Assembly (NCBI GenBank): GCA_964244885.1
Contig: CAXTKD010000007.1
Coordinates: 90,685 to 154,684, forward strand
DNA: 64,000 bases
DNA from: CAXTKD01 sp964244885
Lineage (GTDB): Bacteria; Pseudomonadota; Alphaproteobacteria; Sphingomonadales; Sphingomonadaceae
Direction of reading: 5' to 3'
The notes beneath the pieces are model-generated. The model did not search any database. It was not told the origin of the DNA and worked only from the letters and a program-made list of their open reading frames with translations. Below, one piece after another: positions 8,890 to 17,613 of the stretch. A program made the position numbers and the translations under genes. How positions within the stretch are numbered: position 1 is the first letter of the stretch; each line of letters starts with the position of its first letter.

Positions 8890-9578
8890 CAGCGCAATGC
8901 CCGATGCATCGCCTCCGCGCGTTCCCAATCGGCCGGCGTATCGATGTCGACAACGCGCCATTCGGGCAGGATGATGCTGGCGCCGTTAGCATGAATGTCG
9001 AGGCCGCCGAGCCAAGCTTCGGCGTTTCCCCAATAGAATTGGCCAGCATCGAAATAGGCTGGCTCAAGGTCTTGGGTTCGGGCGTTGGCAAATTCCGGGT
9101 TAAACGGCGTGACCGTGGCATCCTCGGATCGCCGCAGGGCGCGCTGGATCGCCGACGGGAAGGCTGTGATAGCAAAGGCATAAACTGCGGTGCCGGTTTC
9201 GAGCAGGCGCAGCGCTTCGATCAAGTCGCCTGACTCGATGAATGGTACTCCGGGATAGATGCAGCAAACCTGTTGGACGTGCCAGCCAAGATCGCGGCAG
9301 GCCTGCACTGCATGCGCAATCACGGGCACCGTTGGCGTGAAGTCGTCGGCGAGTTCGGGCGGGCGGACGAATGGTGTCTCGGCGCCCGTCGCCACTGCGA
9401 TTTCGGCAATTTCGTGGTCATCCGTGGTCACCACAACATGGTCGAAAACGCCCGATGCGTTCGCCGCCCCAATCGCGTGGGCGATCATTGGCTTGCCGGC
9501 AAACGGCTTGATGTTCTTGCGGGGGATACGCTTGCTGCCGCCGCGCGCCGGAATGACCGCGATCCGCCCCGACGTCAC
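8889..9578 (-). CDS. pseF: Pseudaminic acid cytidylyltransferase PseF
   Basis: A 229-residue CMP-sugar synthetase that activates pseudaminic acid with CTP. The N-terminal nucleotide-binding motif is IAVIPARGGSKRIPRKNIKPF, and the PseF-like acceptor region includes CCIYPGVPFI and AYFDAGQFYWG. It starts with GTG directly after the TAA of pseC (TAAGTG) and ends overlapping the ATG of the pseG-pseH fusion. The product is the donor for a downstream nonulosonate transferase, which is not identified in this window unless it is the partial protein at the left edge. Confidence 0.93.
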   Translation of the reverse strand: MTSGRIAVIPARGGSKRIPRKNIKPFAGKPMIAHAIGAANASGVFDHVVVTTDDHEIAEIAVATGAETPFVRPPELADDFTPTVPVIAHAVQACRDLGWHVQQVCCIYPGVPFIESGDLIEALRLLETGTAVYAFAITAFPSAIQRALRRSEDATVTPFNPEFANARTQDLEPAYFDAGQFYWGNAEAWLGGLDIHANGASIILPEWRVVDIDTPADWERAEAMHRALR

Positions 9579-10742
9579 TTAGGCCGCCAGAGTCCGGCGG
9601 ATCACCGACACTATCTTTTCCTGCTGTTCGTCGGTCATTGCCGGAAACAAGGGGATCGAAATAGCACGCCCATAATAACGCTCAGCCGCTGGGAAGTCGC
9701 CGCGCTTGAAGCCCAGCCGCTCATAGTAAGGTTGAGTATGAATGGGAATATAATGGACATTGACGCCGATCCCATCGCCGCGCATCGTCTCGAAAAGCTG
9801 ACGGCGAGATACTCGAGTGCGCAAGTCGTCAACCTCGATCGCATAGAGATGCCAGGCTGATATCCGATCGTTGAGGCGCACCGGCTTAAACACCGGTGCG
9901 TCGCCGAACAGGTCATCGTAGCGATCAGCGATGGCGATGCGGCGGGCGTGCATCTCGTCAAGGCGCGCCATTTGCGAAAGGCCAAGCGCTGCTTGCAGGT
10001 CGGTTATCCGATAGTTGTAGCCGAGTTCCTGTTGCTCATAATACCATGGGCCGTCGGCGTCGCGCTCCATGTCTGCGTGATCGCGCGACATGCCATGCGA
10101 GCGCAAAAGCCTTAGCCTACGCGCCAACTCACCGTCCTGGGTGGTTATCATGCCACCCTCGGCGGTCGTCACGATCTTCACTGCGTGAAAGCTGAACACT
10201 GACGCGTGCGCCCAAGCGGCGCCGACCGGCTGGTCGAGATAGGATCCGCCCGTGGCATGCGATGCGTCCTCAAGAAGCTTGAAGCCGTAGTGGTCGGCGA
10301 GCACCCTCATTTCGCGCATATCGCAGGACAGGCCAGCAAAATCGACGGGAATGACAACTGCCGGTAGCGTGCCTTCGCGTTCGGCGATAGCGAGCTTGTC
10401 AGTCAAGGCTTGGAGCGACATATTCCGGGTTGAGGAATCGATGTCCACGAAATCGACTGTCGCGCCGCAATATAGCGCGCAGTTAGCCGAGGCGAGAAAG
10501 CTGTTTGGCGAGGTCCAAACACGGGATCCGGGCCGAACGCCAAACGCCAAGCAAGCAATATGCAGAGCGGCAGTGGCATTCGACACGGCTATTGCATGCG
10601 CGACACGGTGGCGATCGGCGAATGCCTGCTCGAAACTGGGGATGGAGGGGCCCTGCGTCAGAAAATCCGAGCGCAACGTCGCAGCCACCGCCTCAATGTC
10701 GGCGTCAGTAATATTCTGGCGGCTGTAAGGGATGTAGGACAT
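9579..10742 (-). CDS. pseC: UDP-4-amino-4,6-dideoxy-N-acetyl-altrosamine transaminase PseC
   Basis: A 387-residue PLP-dependent aminotransferase of the DegT/DnrJ/EryC1 class. The internal aldimine lysine is Lys189 in SVFSFHAVKIVTTAEGG, and the substrate/PLP motif ATAALHIACLAFG is near residues 56-68. It aminates the 4-keto product of PseB, the second step to pseudaminic acid. It follows pseB with a 12-base gap and is followed without a gap by pseF. The length is normal for PseC. Confidence 0.93.
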   Translation of the reverse strand: MSYIPYSRQNITDADIEAVAATLRSDFLTQGPSIPSFEQAFADRHRVAHAIAVSNATAALHIACLAFGVRPGSRVWTSPNSFLASANCALYCGATVDFVDIDSSTRNMSLQALTDKLAIAEREGTLPAVVIPVDFAGLSCDMREMRVLADHYGFKLLEDASHATGGSYLDQPVGAAWAHASVFSFHAVKIVTTAEGGMITTQDGELARRLRLLRSHGMSRDHADMERDADGPWYYEQQELGYNYRITDLQAALGLSQMARLDEMHARRIAIADRYDDLFGDAPVFKPVRLNDRISAWHLYAIEVDDLRTRVSRRQLFETMRGDGIGVNVHYIPIHTQPYYERLGFKRGDFPAAERYYGRAISIPLFPAMTDEQQEKIVSVIRRTLAA

Positions 10743-10754
10743 GCGCCGCGCCGA

Positions 10755-11765
10755 TTAATCGATCTGGTGGCCAACTACGTGACGCTCGATCTGCTCCCGC
10801 AACTGCTCTACCGAGAGGAAGTCTTTGTTTGTGCCACTGTCATAGGAGAATCCGAGGGCGACCGGCACGGCTCCAACGCGCTTGCAATAGTCTTCAGTCG
10901 AATAGTCTGACGACGATGAAAGGATTGCATAATAGGGACCAAGATCGACTGTGTTTGGACTGTCACTAGTAGTAATCATTTCTTCGTGAATCTTTTCGCC
11001 TGGTCTGACGCCAACAACAATTTGTTCACAATTTGGACCAATCGCCTGAGCGACATCGGTAATGTTATAAGATGGGATCTTTGGCACGAGAATTTCGCCG
11101 CCCCAAGCGTGTTCAATCGACCAGAGAACCATCTCGACGCCTTGCTGCAACGAGATGTTGAAGCGCGTCATCCGCGGATCGGTGATCGGCAGCACACCAG
11201 TATTTCGCTTCTCGAGGAAGAAAGGGATGACTGATCCGCGGCTTCCCATGACGTTGCCGTAACGCACGACACTAAACCGGATATCGTGGTGGCCCCGAAT
11301 GTTGTTGGCCGCGACGAATAGCTTGTCGGAACAGAGCTTCGTCGCTCCGTATAGATTAATTGGGGCCGCCGCCTTGTCGGTAGAAAGGGCGACGACGCGC
11401 TGGACGCCGCAGTCAAGCGCAGCTTCGATTACGTTCTGGGCGCCGAGGACATTCGTCTTAATGCACTCGAATGGATTGTATTCGGCGGCCGGAACCTGCT
11501 TCTGCGCCGCAGCATGAACTACGATATCCACACCCTCGAACGCGCGCCGCAATCGCGACGGATCACGAACGTCGCCGATGAAGTAGCGGATGGCGGGGAA
11601 AGAATTATCCGAAAATTGTTGCGCCATTTCGAACTGCTTGAGTTCGTCGCGTGACAGCACCACAAGGCGCTTGACGTCCGGATAACGCTCCAGGACGGTT
11701 CGAACGAAGGCCTTGCCGAATGAGCCAGTACCGCCCGTAACCAATATCGACTTACCGCTGAACAT
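10755..11765 (-). CDS. pseB: UDP-N-acetylglucosamine 4,6-dehydratase (inverting) PseB
   Basis: A 336-residue short-chain dehydrogenase. The NAD-binding motif is VTGGTGSFG at about 9-17, and the catalytic YGATK follows in INLYGATKLCSDKL, giving the SYK type of triad expected for soluble PseB. It converts UDP-GlcNAc to the 4-keto-L-arabino-hexulose, the committed step of pseudaminic acid synthesis. It is the first gene of the minus-strand pse run; its promoter should lie in the 176 bases shared with the divergent heparinase-like gene. A second, different 4,6-dehydratase lies at 14225-15412. Confidence 0.93.
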   Translation of the reverse strand: MFSGKSILVTGGTGSFGKAFVRTVLERYPDVKRLVVLSRDELKQFEMAQQFSDNSFPAIRYFIGDVRDPSRLRRAFEGVDIVVHAAAQKQVPAAEYNPFECIKTNVLGAQNVIEAALDCGVQRVVALSTDKAAAPINLYGATKLCSDKLFVAANNIRGHHDIRFSVVRYGNVMGSRGSVIPFFLEKRNTGVLPITDPRMTRFNISLQQGVEMVLWSIEHAWGGEILVPKIPSYNITDVAQAIGPNCEQIVVGVRPGEKIHEEMITTSDSPNTVDLGPYYAILSSSSDYSTEDYCKRVGAVPVALGFSYDSGTNKDFLSVEQLREQIERHVVGHQID

Positions 11766-11941
11766 GTGGCCCTTGATGTTGGATTGATAATTAGAACGTC
11801 CGCAGCTTCCTGCGACGGAAATCGGCCCAGCCTAAGCGGAGACGTCGGTCCGCCTTACCTGTCTGTACGTTGGTCGGCAAGCAAAGGATGGCGTGGCTGC
11901 CTATGGGCGAAGTCGCGACCAGAGGTGTCAGGAATCGCCGC

Positions 11942-13513
11942 ATGAATGTCGCCCGCTTCTTTAGAACAGTCCGCCATCTCAAACTGCGCCAAGTCAGCGA
12001 TCGGATCGCCCGACGGGTGATTCGCACACGCCCGAAGCGCGGCCCCGCAGAGCCGCTGCGCGCGTCGCTGCAGCCAGCGGCCGCCTTCGTTCTCCGGCCC
12101 GCGTGTTGGGACGGCGGCACGCGGTTCGACCTACTAGGCGTTGCACACGAGATCGCCGGCCCCCAGGGCTGGAACCAGGCCGCCGAGAAGTTGTGGCTTT
12201 ATCACGTCCATTATTTCGAAGACCTCCTCCGGCCAGACGCAGATAGTTGGCGATGCAACCATCAACGGCTTATTAAGCGCTGGATAGAAGAAAACCCGCC
12301 TGCGAAGGGTAACGGGTGGGAACCCTATCCTATTTCGATACGCGTATCGAACTGGATTAAATGGGTGGTGGGAGGCGCCACCTGCCCCCAAGACATGTGC
12401 GACAGCTTGGCTTTACAGCTGCGGCAACTGGCAGGGGCGCTCGAATATCACCTCCTTGGCAACCATCTCTGGGCGAACGCCAAAGCCCTTTTTTTAGGGG
12501 GTTTGTTTTTCGAAGGGCCAGAGGCCGACCGTTGGCGCAAACGCGGATTTCGAATTCTTATGCAACAGTTCAGCGAGCAGATTCTGGCGGACGGCGGCCA
12601 TTTCGAACGCAGCCCCACCTATCACGCGCTTATTCTCGAAGATGTTCTCGACTTGTTGAATATCGCTGCGTGCTATGGCGCCGAGCTTCCGGCAGCTTGG
12701 GCCTGCAAGGCGCAAGCGATGATGTGCTGGCTCGAATGCATGACGCGGCCCGATGGACGGCCGGTGCTCTGGAACGATGCTGCAGGCAACGCACATCCAA
12801 CCTTCGCCGAACTGCAGGGCTATATGTCGCGTCTCGGCCTTCCTGCATCGGCGGAGAAGGTCAGAATTCTTTATGAGACCGGCTACGCACGAATGGATCA
12901 AGGTCGCGGAACACTGTGGTTCGACGCGGCGGCAATTGGACCCGACTATATTCCTGGGCATGCGCATGCCGACAGCCTGAATATCGAATTATTTGTGGCC
13001 GGTGGGCCGATATTGACCGACACTGGAGTTTCGACTTATTCCATTGGTGAACGGCGGGCCTTCGAACGCAGCACACGCGCGCACAACAGCGTGGAGTTGG
13101 CGAAAACCGACTCTAGCGAGCTTTGGGCCGGTTTCCGGGTCGGACGTCGCGCTAGACCGAGAGACGTATATCTTACGCCTGATCGGTTTTCCGCCGCTCA
13201 CGACGGCTATGACCATCTCGGAGCGCGCCACAGCCGCCAAATTTTGCGCGCCGCCAATGGGTTTCGTATAGTAGACAAAGTTCGGCGGCGGAAACCGTTG
13301 GCACAGGCGGCCTATTTCCATCTGGCGCCCGGACTCAAGGTCGCTATCAAAGATACTGCGGTAACGGTCGAAGACGTTCAGTTGGAATTCGATGGCGCCC
13401 TCTCGATCGATATCGAACCCTATCAACTGGCTGCTGGCTTCAATCGGTTGGTAGACGCCATATCTTTACGCGTCAGCTTCGATGGGGAGCTGACCACTAC
13501 GATTAAATTCTAA
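11942..13513 (+). CDS. Heparinase II/III family protein
   Basis: A 523-residue protein with an all-alpha N-terminal toroid region and a C-terminal beta-rich heparinase II/III domain. Recognisable segments are WLYHVHYFEDLL, GNHLWANAKALFLGGLFF, ILADGGHFERSPTYH and the domain signature PGHAHADSLNIELFVAGGPILTDTG (residue positions about 340-365). No signal peptide is evident. I chose the ATG at 11942 (MNVARFFRTV), as the 24 residues before it look untypical. It is the only plus-strand gene between two minus-strand polysaccharide runs. Relatives commonly sit in capsule or exopolysaccharide loci and may trim or degrade uronate-containing polymer; the substrate here is unknown. Confidence 0.85.
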   Translation: MNVARFFRTVRHLKLRQVSDRIARRVIRTRPKRGPAEPLRASLQPAAAFVLRPACWDGGTRFDLLGVAHEIAGPQGWNQAAEKLWLYHVHYFEDLLRPDADSWRCNHQRLIKRWIEENPPAKGNGWEPYPISIRVSNWIKWVVGGATCPQDMCDSLALQLRQLAGALEYHLLGNHLWANAKALFLGGLFFEGPEADRWRKRGFRILMQQFSEQILADGGHFERSPTYHALILEDVLDLLNIAACYGAELPAAWACKAQAMMCWLECMTRPDGRPVLWNDAAGNAHPTFAELQGYMSRLGLPASAEKVRILYETGYARMDQGRGTLWFDAAAIGPDYIPGHAHADSLNIELFVAGGPILTDTGVSTYSIGERRAFERSTRAHNSVELAKTDSSELWAGFRVGRRARPRDVYLTPDRFSAAHDGYDHLGARHSRQILRAANGFRIVDKVRRRKPLAQAAYFHLAPGLKVAIKDTAVTVEDVQLEFDGALSIDIEPYQLAAGFNRLVDAISLRVSFDGELTTTIKF

Positions 13514-13547
13514 GCCGCCTGCGAAAGGCGTGGCAGATCCGTGACAC

Positions 13548-14222
13548 TCACGTAGGGTAATTGAGCAACGGCCTCAAGCGGTCAGGTGGTGTCGGCAAAT
13601 CGTCATAGATTCTCCATACCAAACGCGACTTCGAAAACAGTACGACCCAAGCTGTCAGCAGGATGAGTGTGAAATAGGTCTTCAATCCGTAATGGGCAAC
13701 GTACCAGCATTCGACGGCCCCCTTGTAAGGTGCGATAGCCCCATTGTAGAATGCCGAGCCATCATTGTCGGCCAGCATGTCTTCCTCACCCCGAAAAATA
13801 ACCGACCCGATGCCGGAAAGACCTGGTCTCACGCAGGTCACTACCGCTTGGATCTCCGCCGAATAGGCGCCAAATGTCTGCCGGGTCAGCGGTCTCGGCC
13901 CAATGATGCTCATATCACCAAGCAACACGTTGAGCAGTTGAGGAAGCTCATTAATCTTCGATTTTCGCAAAAACTTTCCAACCGGCAGAATACGTGGGTC
14001 TGCCCTCACGGTCACCGTTCCAGTAGCTAAGTTCGGACTATTCTTTAGCATGGTTGCGAATTTATATAACTTAAACGTCCGCCCTGTTTTGCCGACTCGA
14101 TCCTGGCGAAAGAAGATTTCGCCCTCGCCGGTAAATCGAAGTAGAATCGCTACGGGGAATAGAAGCGGAAAAAGAACCAGAATTGCGCACGCCGAGAGGA
14201 TTATGTCGAGGAATCGCTGCAT
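13548..14222 (-). CDS. Polyprenyl-phosphate sugar-1-phosphate transferase (initiating)
   Basis: A 224-residue bacterial sugar transferase. One N-terminal membrane helix (residues about 3-28) is followed by the catalytic core EIFFRQDRVGKTGRTFKLYKF, LPQLLNVLLGDMSIIGPRPL and VRPGLSGIGSVIF. It is of the short PglC/WreU-like type without the extra membrane bundle of WcaJ. It would transfer a sugar-1-phosphate to undecaprenyl phosphate to prime repeat-unit assembly. It begins two bases after the 4,6-dehydratase gene, which with the adjacent 4-reductase suggests QuiNAc-1-phosphate as the primer sugar, by analogy with the Rhizobium etli wreU-wreV-wreQ set. Confidence 0.88.
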   Translation of the reverse strand: MQRFLDIILSACAILVLFPLLFPVAILLRFTGEGEIFFRQDRVGKTGRTFKLYKFATMLKNSPNLATGTVTVRADPRILPVGKFLRKSKINELPQLLNVLLGDMSIIGPRPLTRQTFGAYSAEIQAVVTCVRPGLSGIGSVIFRGEEDMLADNDGSAFYNGAIAPYKGAVECWYVAHYGLKTYFTLILLTAWVVLFSKSRLVWRIYDDLPTPPDRLRPLLNYPT

Positions 14223-14224
14223 GA

Positions 14225-15412
14225 TTACATCCTCTGATCCAAGTATCTCCCAGTTTCCTTATGATCGAACGCGGGGAGTATCTTGAAGAATAGTTCAAGT
14301 ATCTCTTGTTTGGACCACCGCCCCCCTTGCCGCAATCTACCAATGTCTGCAGTAAATTGATCGAGCAGTGTCGAATCGAACAGCGCGTCGTTCTTTATGA
14401 TGCCAATGCCATCGAAGCGACTCATGTCGAGTTTCTCGTTAGCAGTAAAGAATTCTTCGAAGTCCTTTTCGCCCGTGGTGTCGCTTTCGAAGAAGTAGCA
14501 AGGCCACTTTCGGTTCGAGATGAGCTTTTCCGCACTCGCTCTTGCCTCGTCTTCAGTCTCGCAAGAGACTGGCTCGTAGCCCAAGTCGGAGATGAAGTGC
14601 TGGGCAATTTCAGAAAAGGTAATAAGGTGCAGTTTTTCGCTTAACTTCGGGAAAAATATGTCGCGATTATCTCCAAGAAGAGCAGACATAAGGCAAAGTT
14701 CACCCGACTCTTGTGGTGTCACAAAGTAACGACGCACATCGCTGGGGGCGGAAATCGGTTGCCGCTTGGCGAAGCGCTGGTTGAATCCGTGCAACAGCGA
14801 CCCGTCGGAGAAAGCCACGTTTGCGAAGCGGGCGGTCGATATCGCCTGCGCAACACTTTCGCGTATCAAGAACATCTCCATGATCCGCTTACTGGCCCCC
14901 ATCATGTTGACCGGATTTGCGGCCTTGTCAGTCGAGACGCAAAAATACTTCTTCGCCCCCATGTCGCGCGCTAGACTAATAGTCTTGATCGTGTTGAAGA
15001 TGTTCACTTCGAGCAACCGCATGAGCGTGAAAGGATCTTTTTCGCTGCGAACATGCTTCAGCGCGGAAAGATTAAAAATAAAATCGTAAGGCCCCTCGGC
15101 TTGGACCATGGCATCGAATTCCAAGCCTCCACAGTCGATGGCGAAAGATCGGAAGTCGCCGGTGATGTAGCCCAATGTGCTACGTATGTCCCGCACGAGC
15201 TCCACCATATTATTTTCACTAACGTCCACGACGTGGAGAATCTTGGGGTGCCGACGAAATATTTCGCGCACTACTGCTTGGCCGATCGACCCGGCACCAC
15301 CAATAACGAGGAAGCTCGATGCACCAACGATCTCACGTAGTAGAGCATCATGCGTTAATATATCGGCGTCAAACAGCGCTTCCTGACGTCCGATCAAAGA
15401 TAAAACATTCAT
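14225..15412 (-). CDS. Nucleotide-sugar 4,6-dehydratase, CapD/WbpM-like soluble form
   Basis: A 395-residue SDR protein of the polysaccharide biosynthesis/CapD family without the N-terminal membrane part of WbpM. The Rossmann motif is VIGGAGSIGQ near 37-46, and STDKAANPVNMMGASKR contains the catalytic region. Here the usual tyrosine of YxxxK is methionine (MGASK), the Ser-Met-Lys form known for WbpM/CapD-type UDP-GlcNAc 4,6-dehydratases. The C-terminal third (from about 275) is an extension not seen in PseB. Placed between the sugar transferase and a 4-reductase, it probably makes the 4-keto intermediate for UDP-QuiNAc. Confidence 0.85.
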   Translation of the reverse strand: MNVLSLIGRQEALFDADILTHDALLREIVGASSFLVIGGAGSIGQAVVREIFRRHPKILHVVDVSENNMVELVRDIRSTLGYITGDFRSFAIDCGGLEFDAMVQAEGPYDFIFNLSALKHVRSEKDPFTLMRLLEVNIFNTIKTISLARDMGAKKYFCVSTDKAANPVNMMGASKRIMEMFLIRESVAQAISTARFANVAFSDGSLLHGFNQRFAKRQPISAPSDVRRYFVTPQESGELCLMSALLGDNRDIFFPKLSEKLHLITFSEIAQHFISDLGYEPVSCETEDEARASAEKLISNRKWPCYFFESDTTGEKDFEEFFTANEKLDMSRFDGIGIIKNDALFDSTLLDQFTADIGRLRQGGRWSKQEILELFFKILPAFDHKETGRYLDQRM

Positions 15413-15439
15413 CTAAAATTCCTTGATGCCAATTTCGTC

Positions 15440-16429
15440 TTAGGTTCTGTCATCAATGTTAGTCCACGTCCGCGCTGGTGAGGCAATAATAGCCCGTCGG
15501 AGCCCTTCGTCGACAGAGACGGGAGGCGACCAATTGAGGGTTTGACGCGTTTTTCGAATATCCACCTGCAAGCTGCCGAGAAGGCGTTGCGCGACAGCGC
15601 TTTGGCCAACGGCCAATGCGGCAAAGCGAAGAAGTGTGGTAGAGACGGAGATCAGGCGTGCGCGCTTGCCGATCGAGGCGGCCATCCGACGAAGAAGGTC
15701 GGCTGTCGACAAGTCGTGGCCATCGCTACCGAGGAACGTCTCGTTGGCGGCGAGAGGATGTTCTATGCACTTGATAAGCAAATCGACGAGATTATCGATC
15801 GAGACGAGACTGCGGCGGTTTTGCTCCACACCCCCTAGCGGTAGAGGTATGCCGGATTCGATCCAGCGAACCATGGCCGCAAAATTCGCCTTTACTCCCG
15901 GCCCGTAGACCAGCGGCGGACGAACGATCACATGTTCCATCGAAGTTTGAGTTGACAGTTGACGTAGTCCATCCTCAGCTTCGTTCTTTGAGATCCCGTA
16001 GGGATCCCGTGGAGATGGCGCGTCGCTAGCATGGAATGGCCGGCCCGCAGGTGTGGAATCGCCATTCACCTTGATCGAGCTCAAAAAGATAAATCGCCGA
16101 ACACCGACTGCAGCCGCTTCCCTTGCAAGGTGGAGGGTGCCCTCCGTATTCACTGCTCGAAACGCAGCGAGTGACTCCGCAGTCTTGTCGCGCATCATGT
16201 GTACGCGAGCTGCACAGTGAACTATGCAGTCGACACCTGTGAGCGCGGTCGTCCAATCCGTATTTGGGCCTATGTCATCAATGATAACGACTCGGTGGCC
16301 GTGGTTGCTATGGCTGGGGAGGGTCGTGCGCACCACGCGGACGACTGGTACGCCACACCGATCCAATGCATTGCTCAACGCTTGCCCGATGAAGCCCGTT
16401 GCGCCCGTGATCATCACGGCGCCAGTCAT
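15440..16429 (-). CDS. NAD-dependent epimerase/reductase, likely UDP-4-keto-QuiNAc 4-reductase
   Basis: A 329-residue extended SDR. The cofactor motif is ITGATGFIGQAL near 7-18, the catalytic YGISK is in DPYGISKNEAE, and RPPLVYGPGVKANF is typical of the WbpV/WreQ/GalE-like branch. Working after the adjacent 4,6-dehydratase it would reduce the 4-keto group to give UDP-N-acetylquinovosamine. Its start overlaps the end of the glycosyltransferase gene by four bases (ATGA), so it is translationally coupled in the tviB-to-sugar-transferase operon. Fucosamine instead of quinovosamine cannot be excluded. Confidence 0.82.
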   Translation of the reverse strand: MTGAVMITGATGFIGQALSNALDRCGVPVVRVVRTTLPSHSNHGHRVVIIDDIGPNTDWTTALTGVDCIVHCAARVHMMRDKTAESLAAFRAVNTEGTLHLAREAAAVGVRRFIFLSSIKVNGDSTPAGRPFHASDAPSPRDPYGISKNEAEDGLRQLSTQTSMEHVIVRPPLVYGPGVKANFAAMVRWIESGIPLPLGGVEQNRRSLVSIDNLVDLLIKCIEHPLAANETFLGSDGHDLSTADLLRRMAASIGKRARLISVSTTLLRFAALAVGQSAVAQRLLGSLQVDIRKTRQTLNWSPPVSVDEGLRRAIIASPARTWTNIDDRT

Positions 16430-17604
16430 ACGGCAACCGATAATATGTCGCGCGCCATCGCTCGCATGATCGTCGTGCGTGCGAAGCGCTCGCAGAACGC
16501 TCTACGGTCGCTGACATTCGACTTGCTCAGTAGGCGGCTAACCGCGTCGGCCATGCCGACTGGATCGCACGGAGCAAAAACCTCAACCCCTGGAAGATGA
16601 GTTCTCAGGAACTCCGCCGGATATCCGGCGACGCCCGCAAGAATCGCCTTTCCTGTAGCCGCATACTCGAACAGCTTTGAGGGAAGAACCTTGTGAAAGG
16701 CTGCATGGTCGTTCAGGTGGAGGAAGAGGATGTCGGCGTCCCTATAATGCTCGAAGAGCTGGCTGCGAGGCACGGGGTCGAGGATCTGCACGTTATTAAG
16801 ACTGGCTTTGGCGACCGCGCTCTCCAGCGCGATCCGCCGCCCGCCATCCCCAATCAGTCTGATCCGCGCCTTTTCTGCGAGAAGGCGACCCGCTTTCGGA
16901 ACAATGGCGTGCAGCCCCTGCCCATCGCCAATGTTGCCTGCATAAACGATTAATGGCAACGCATCCCGGACGCCGTCTTTCTTGCCAAAATCAAGTCTCA
17001 TAAACTCGTCGTCGATACCGTTGGTGAAACCCCGATAAGTCTGGTGGGGCGCCACTCGCTTCGCATGAGGAAGAAAGCCGTCTGAGACGAGATTTACCCT
17101 GTGCGCGCTTGTGAGCGCATATTTCTCGAGCCGTCGAAAAAGTGGCAGTGATACCGAAAGCGCCTGTCCTGATATCAGGTCTGACAGTGTGTCGGTGAAG
17201 AGGTCCCGGACGTCGAGATAAAGCGGGCGACCAATGCGCTTGGCGATATACGTCGCGAGTACCGCAGTCATCAGACGAGACGATGTAGCTAGAACAATGT
17301 CCCAAGTTTGGTCCTTGGTCCTACGGATTACCTCGCGAGCGAAGGTGGAAAATGCTCTCGCCTGATCCGCGATGCCACTCTTATGGGGCGGCAGTGGAAC
17401 TCGCTGGATGCGAAGCCCCTGATGTTTCTCAAAGGCAGACGTTTCCGTCACGTGGGACTGGTAACGATTCGGACGCGTGGTGATCATGTCGATCTCCAGC
17501 CCAGTCCCGCCTTCGCTGATCAACGCATCGACTAGCGCTTTCGCCCTAAAGGACCCGGCTGAAAGATCGGGAGGATAATAAAAGGAGATGAAAAGGATTC
17601 GCAT
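16426..17604 (-). CDS. Glycosyltransferase family 4, WbuB-like
   Basis: A 392-residue GT-B glycosyltransferase. It begins MRILFISFYYPPDLSAGSFR, the common WbuB-type N-terminus, and has the donor-binding region PSKLFEYAATGKAILAGVAGYPAEFLR near 330-355. Such enzymes add an aminosugar from a UDP donor to the lipid-linked primer on the cytoplasmic side of the membrane. It lies between wecB (9 bases upstream) and the 4-reductase (4-base overlap). The donor could be a product of WecB/TviB, but this is not shown by the sequence. Confidence 0.85.
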   Translation of the reverse strand: MRILFISFYYPPDLSAGSFRAKALVDALISEGGTGLEIDMITTRPNRYQSHVTETSAFEKHQGLRIQRVPLPPHKSGIADQARAFSTFAREVIRRTKDQTWDIVLATSSRLMTAVLATYIAKRIGRPLYLDVRDLFTDTLSDLISGQALSVSLPLFRRLEKYALTSAHRVNLVSDGFLPHAKRVAPHQTYRGFTNGIDDEFMRLDFGKKDGVRDALPLIVYAGNIGDGQGLHAIVPKAGRLLAEKARIRLIGDGGRRIALESAVAKASLNNVQILDPVPRSQLFEHYRDADILFLHLNDHAAFHKVLPSKLFEYAATGKAILAGVAGYPAEFLRTHLPGVEVFAPCDPVGMADAVSRLLSKSNVSDRRAFCERFARTTIMRAMARDILSVAV

Positions 17605-17613
17605 ATGAAGGGC

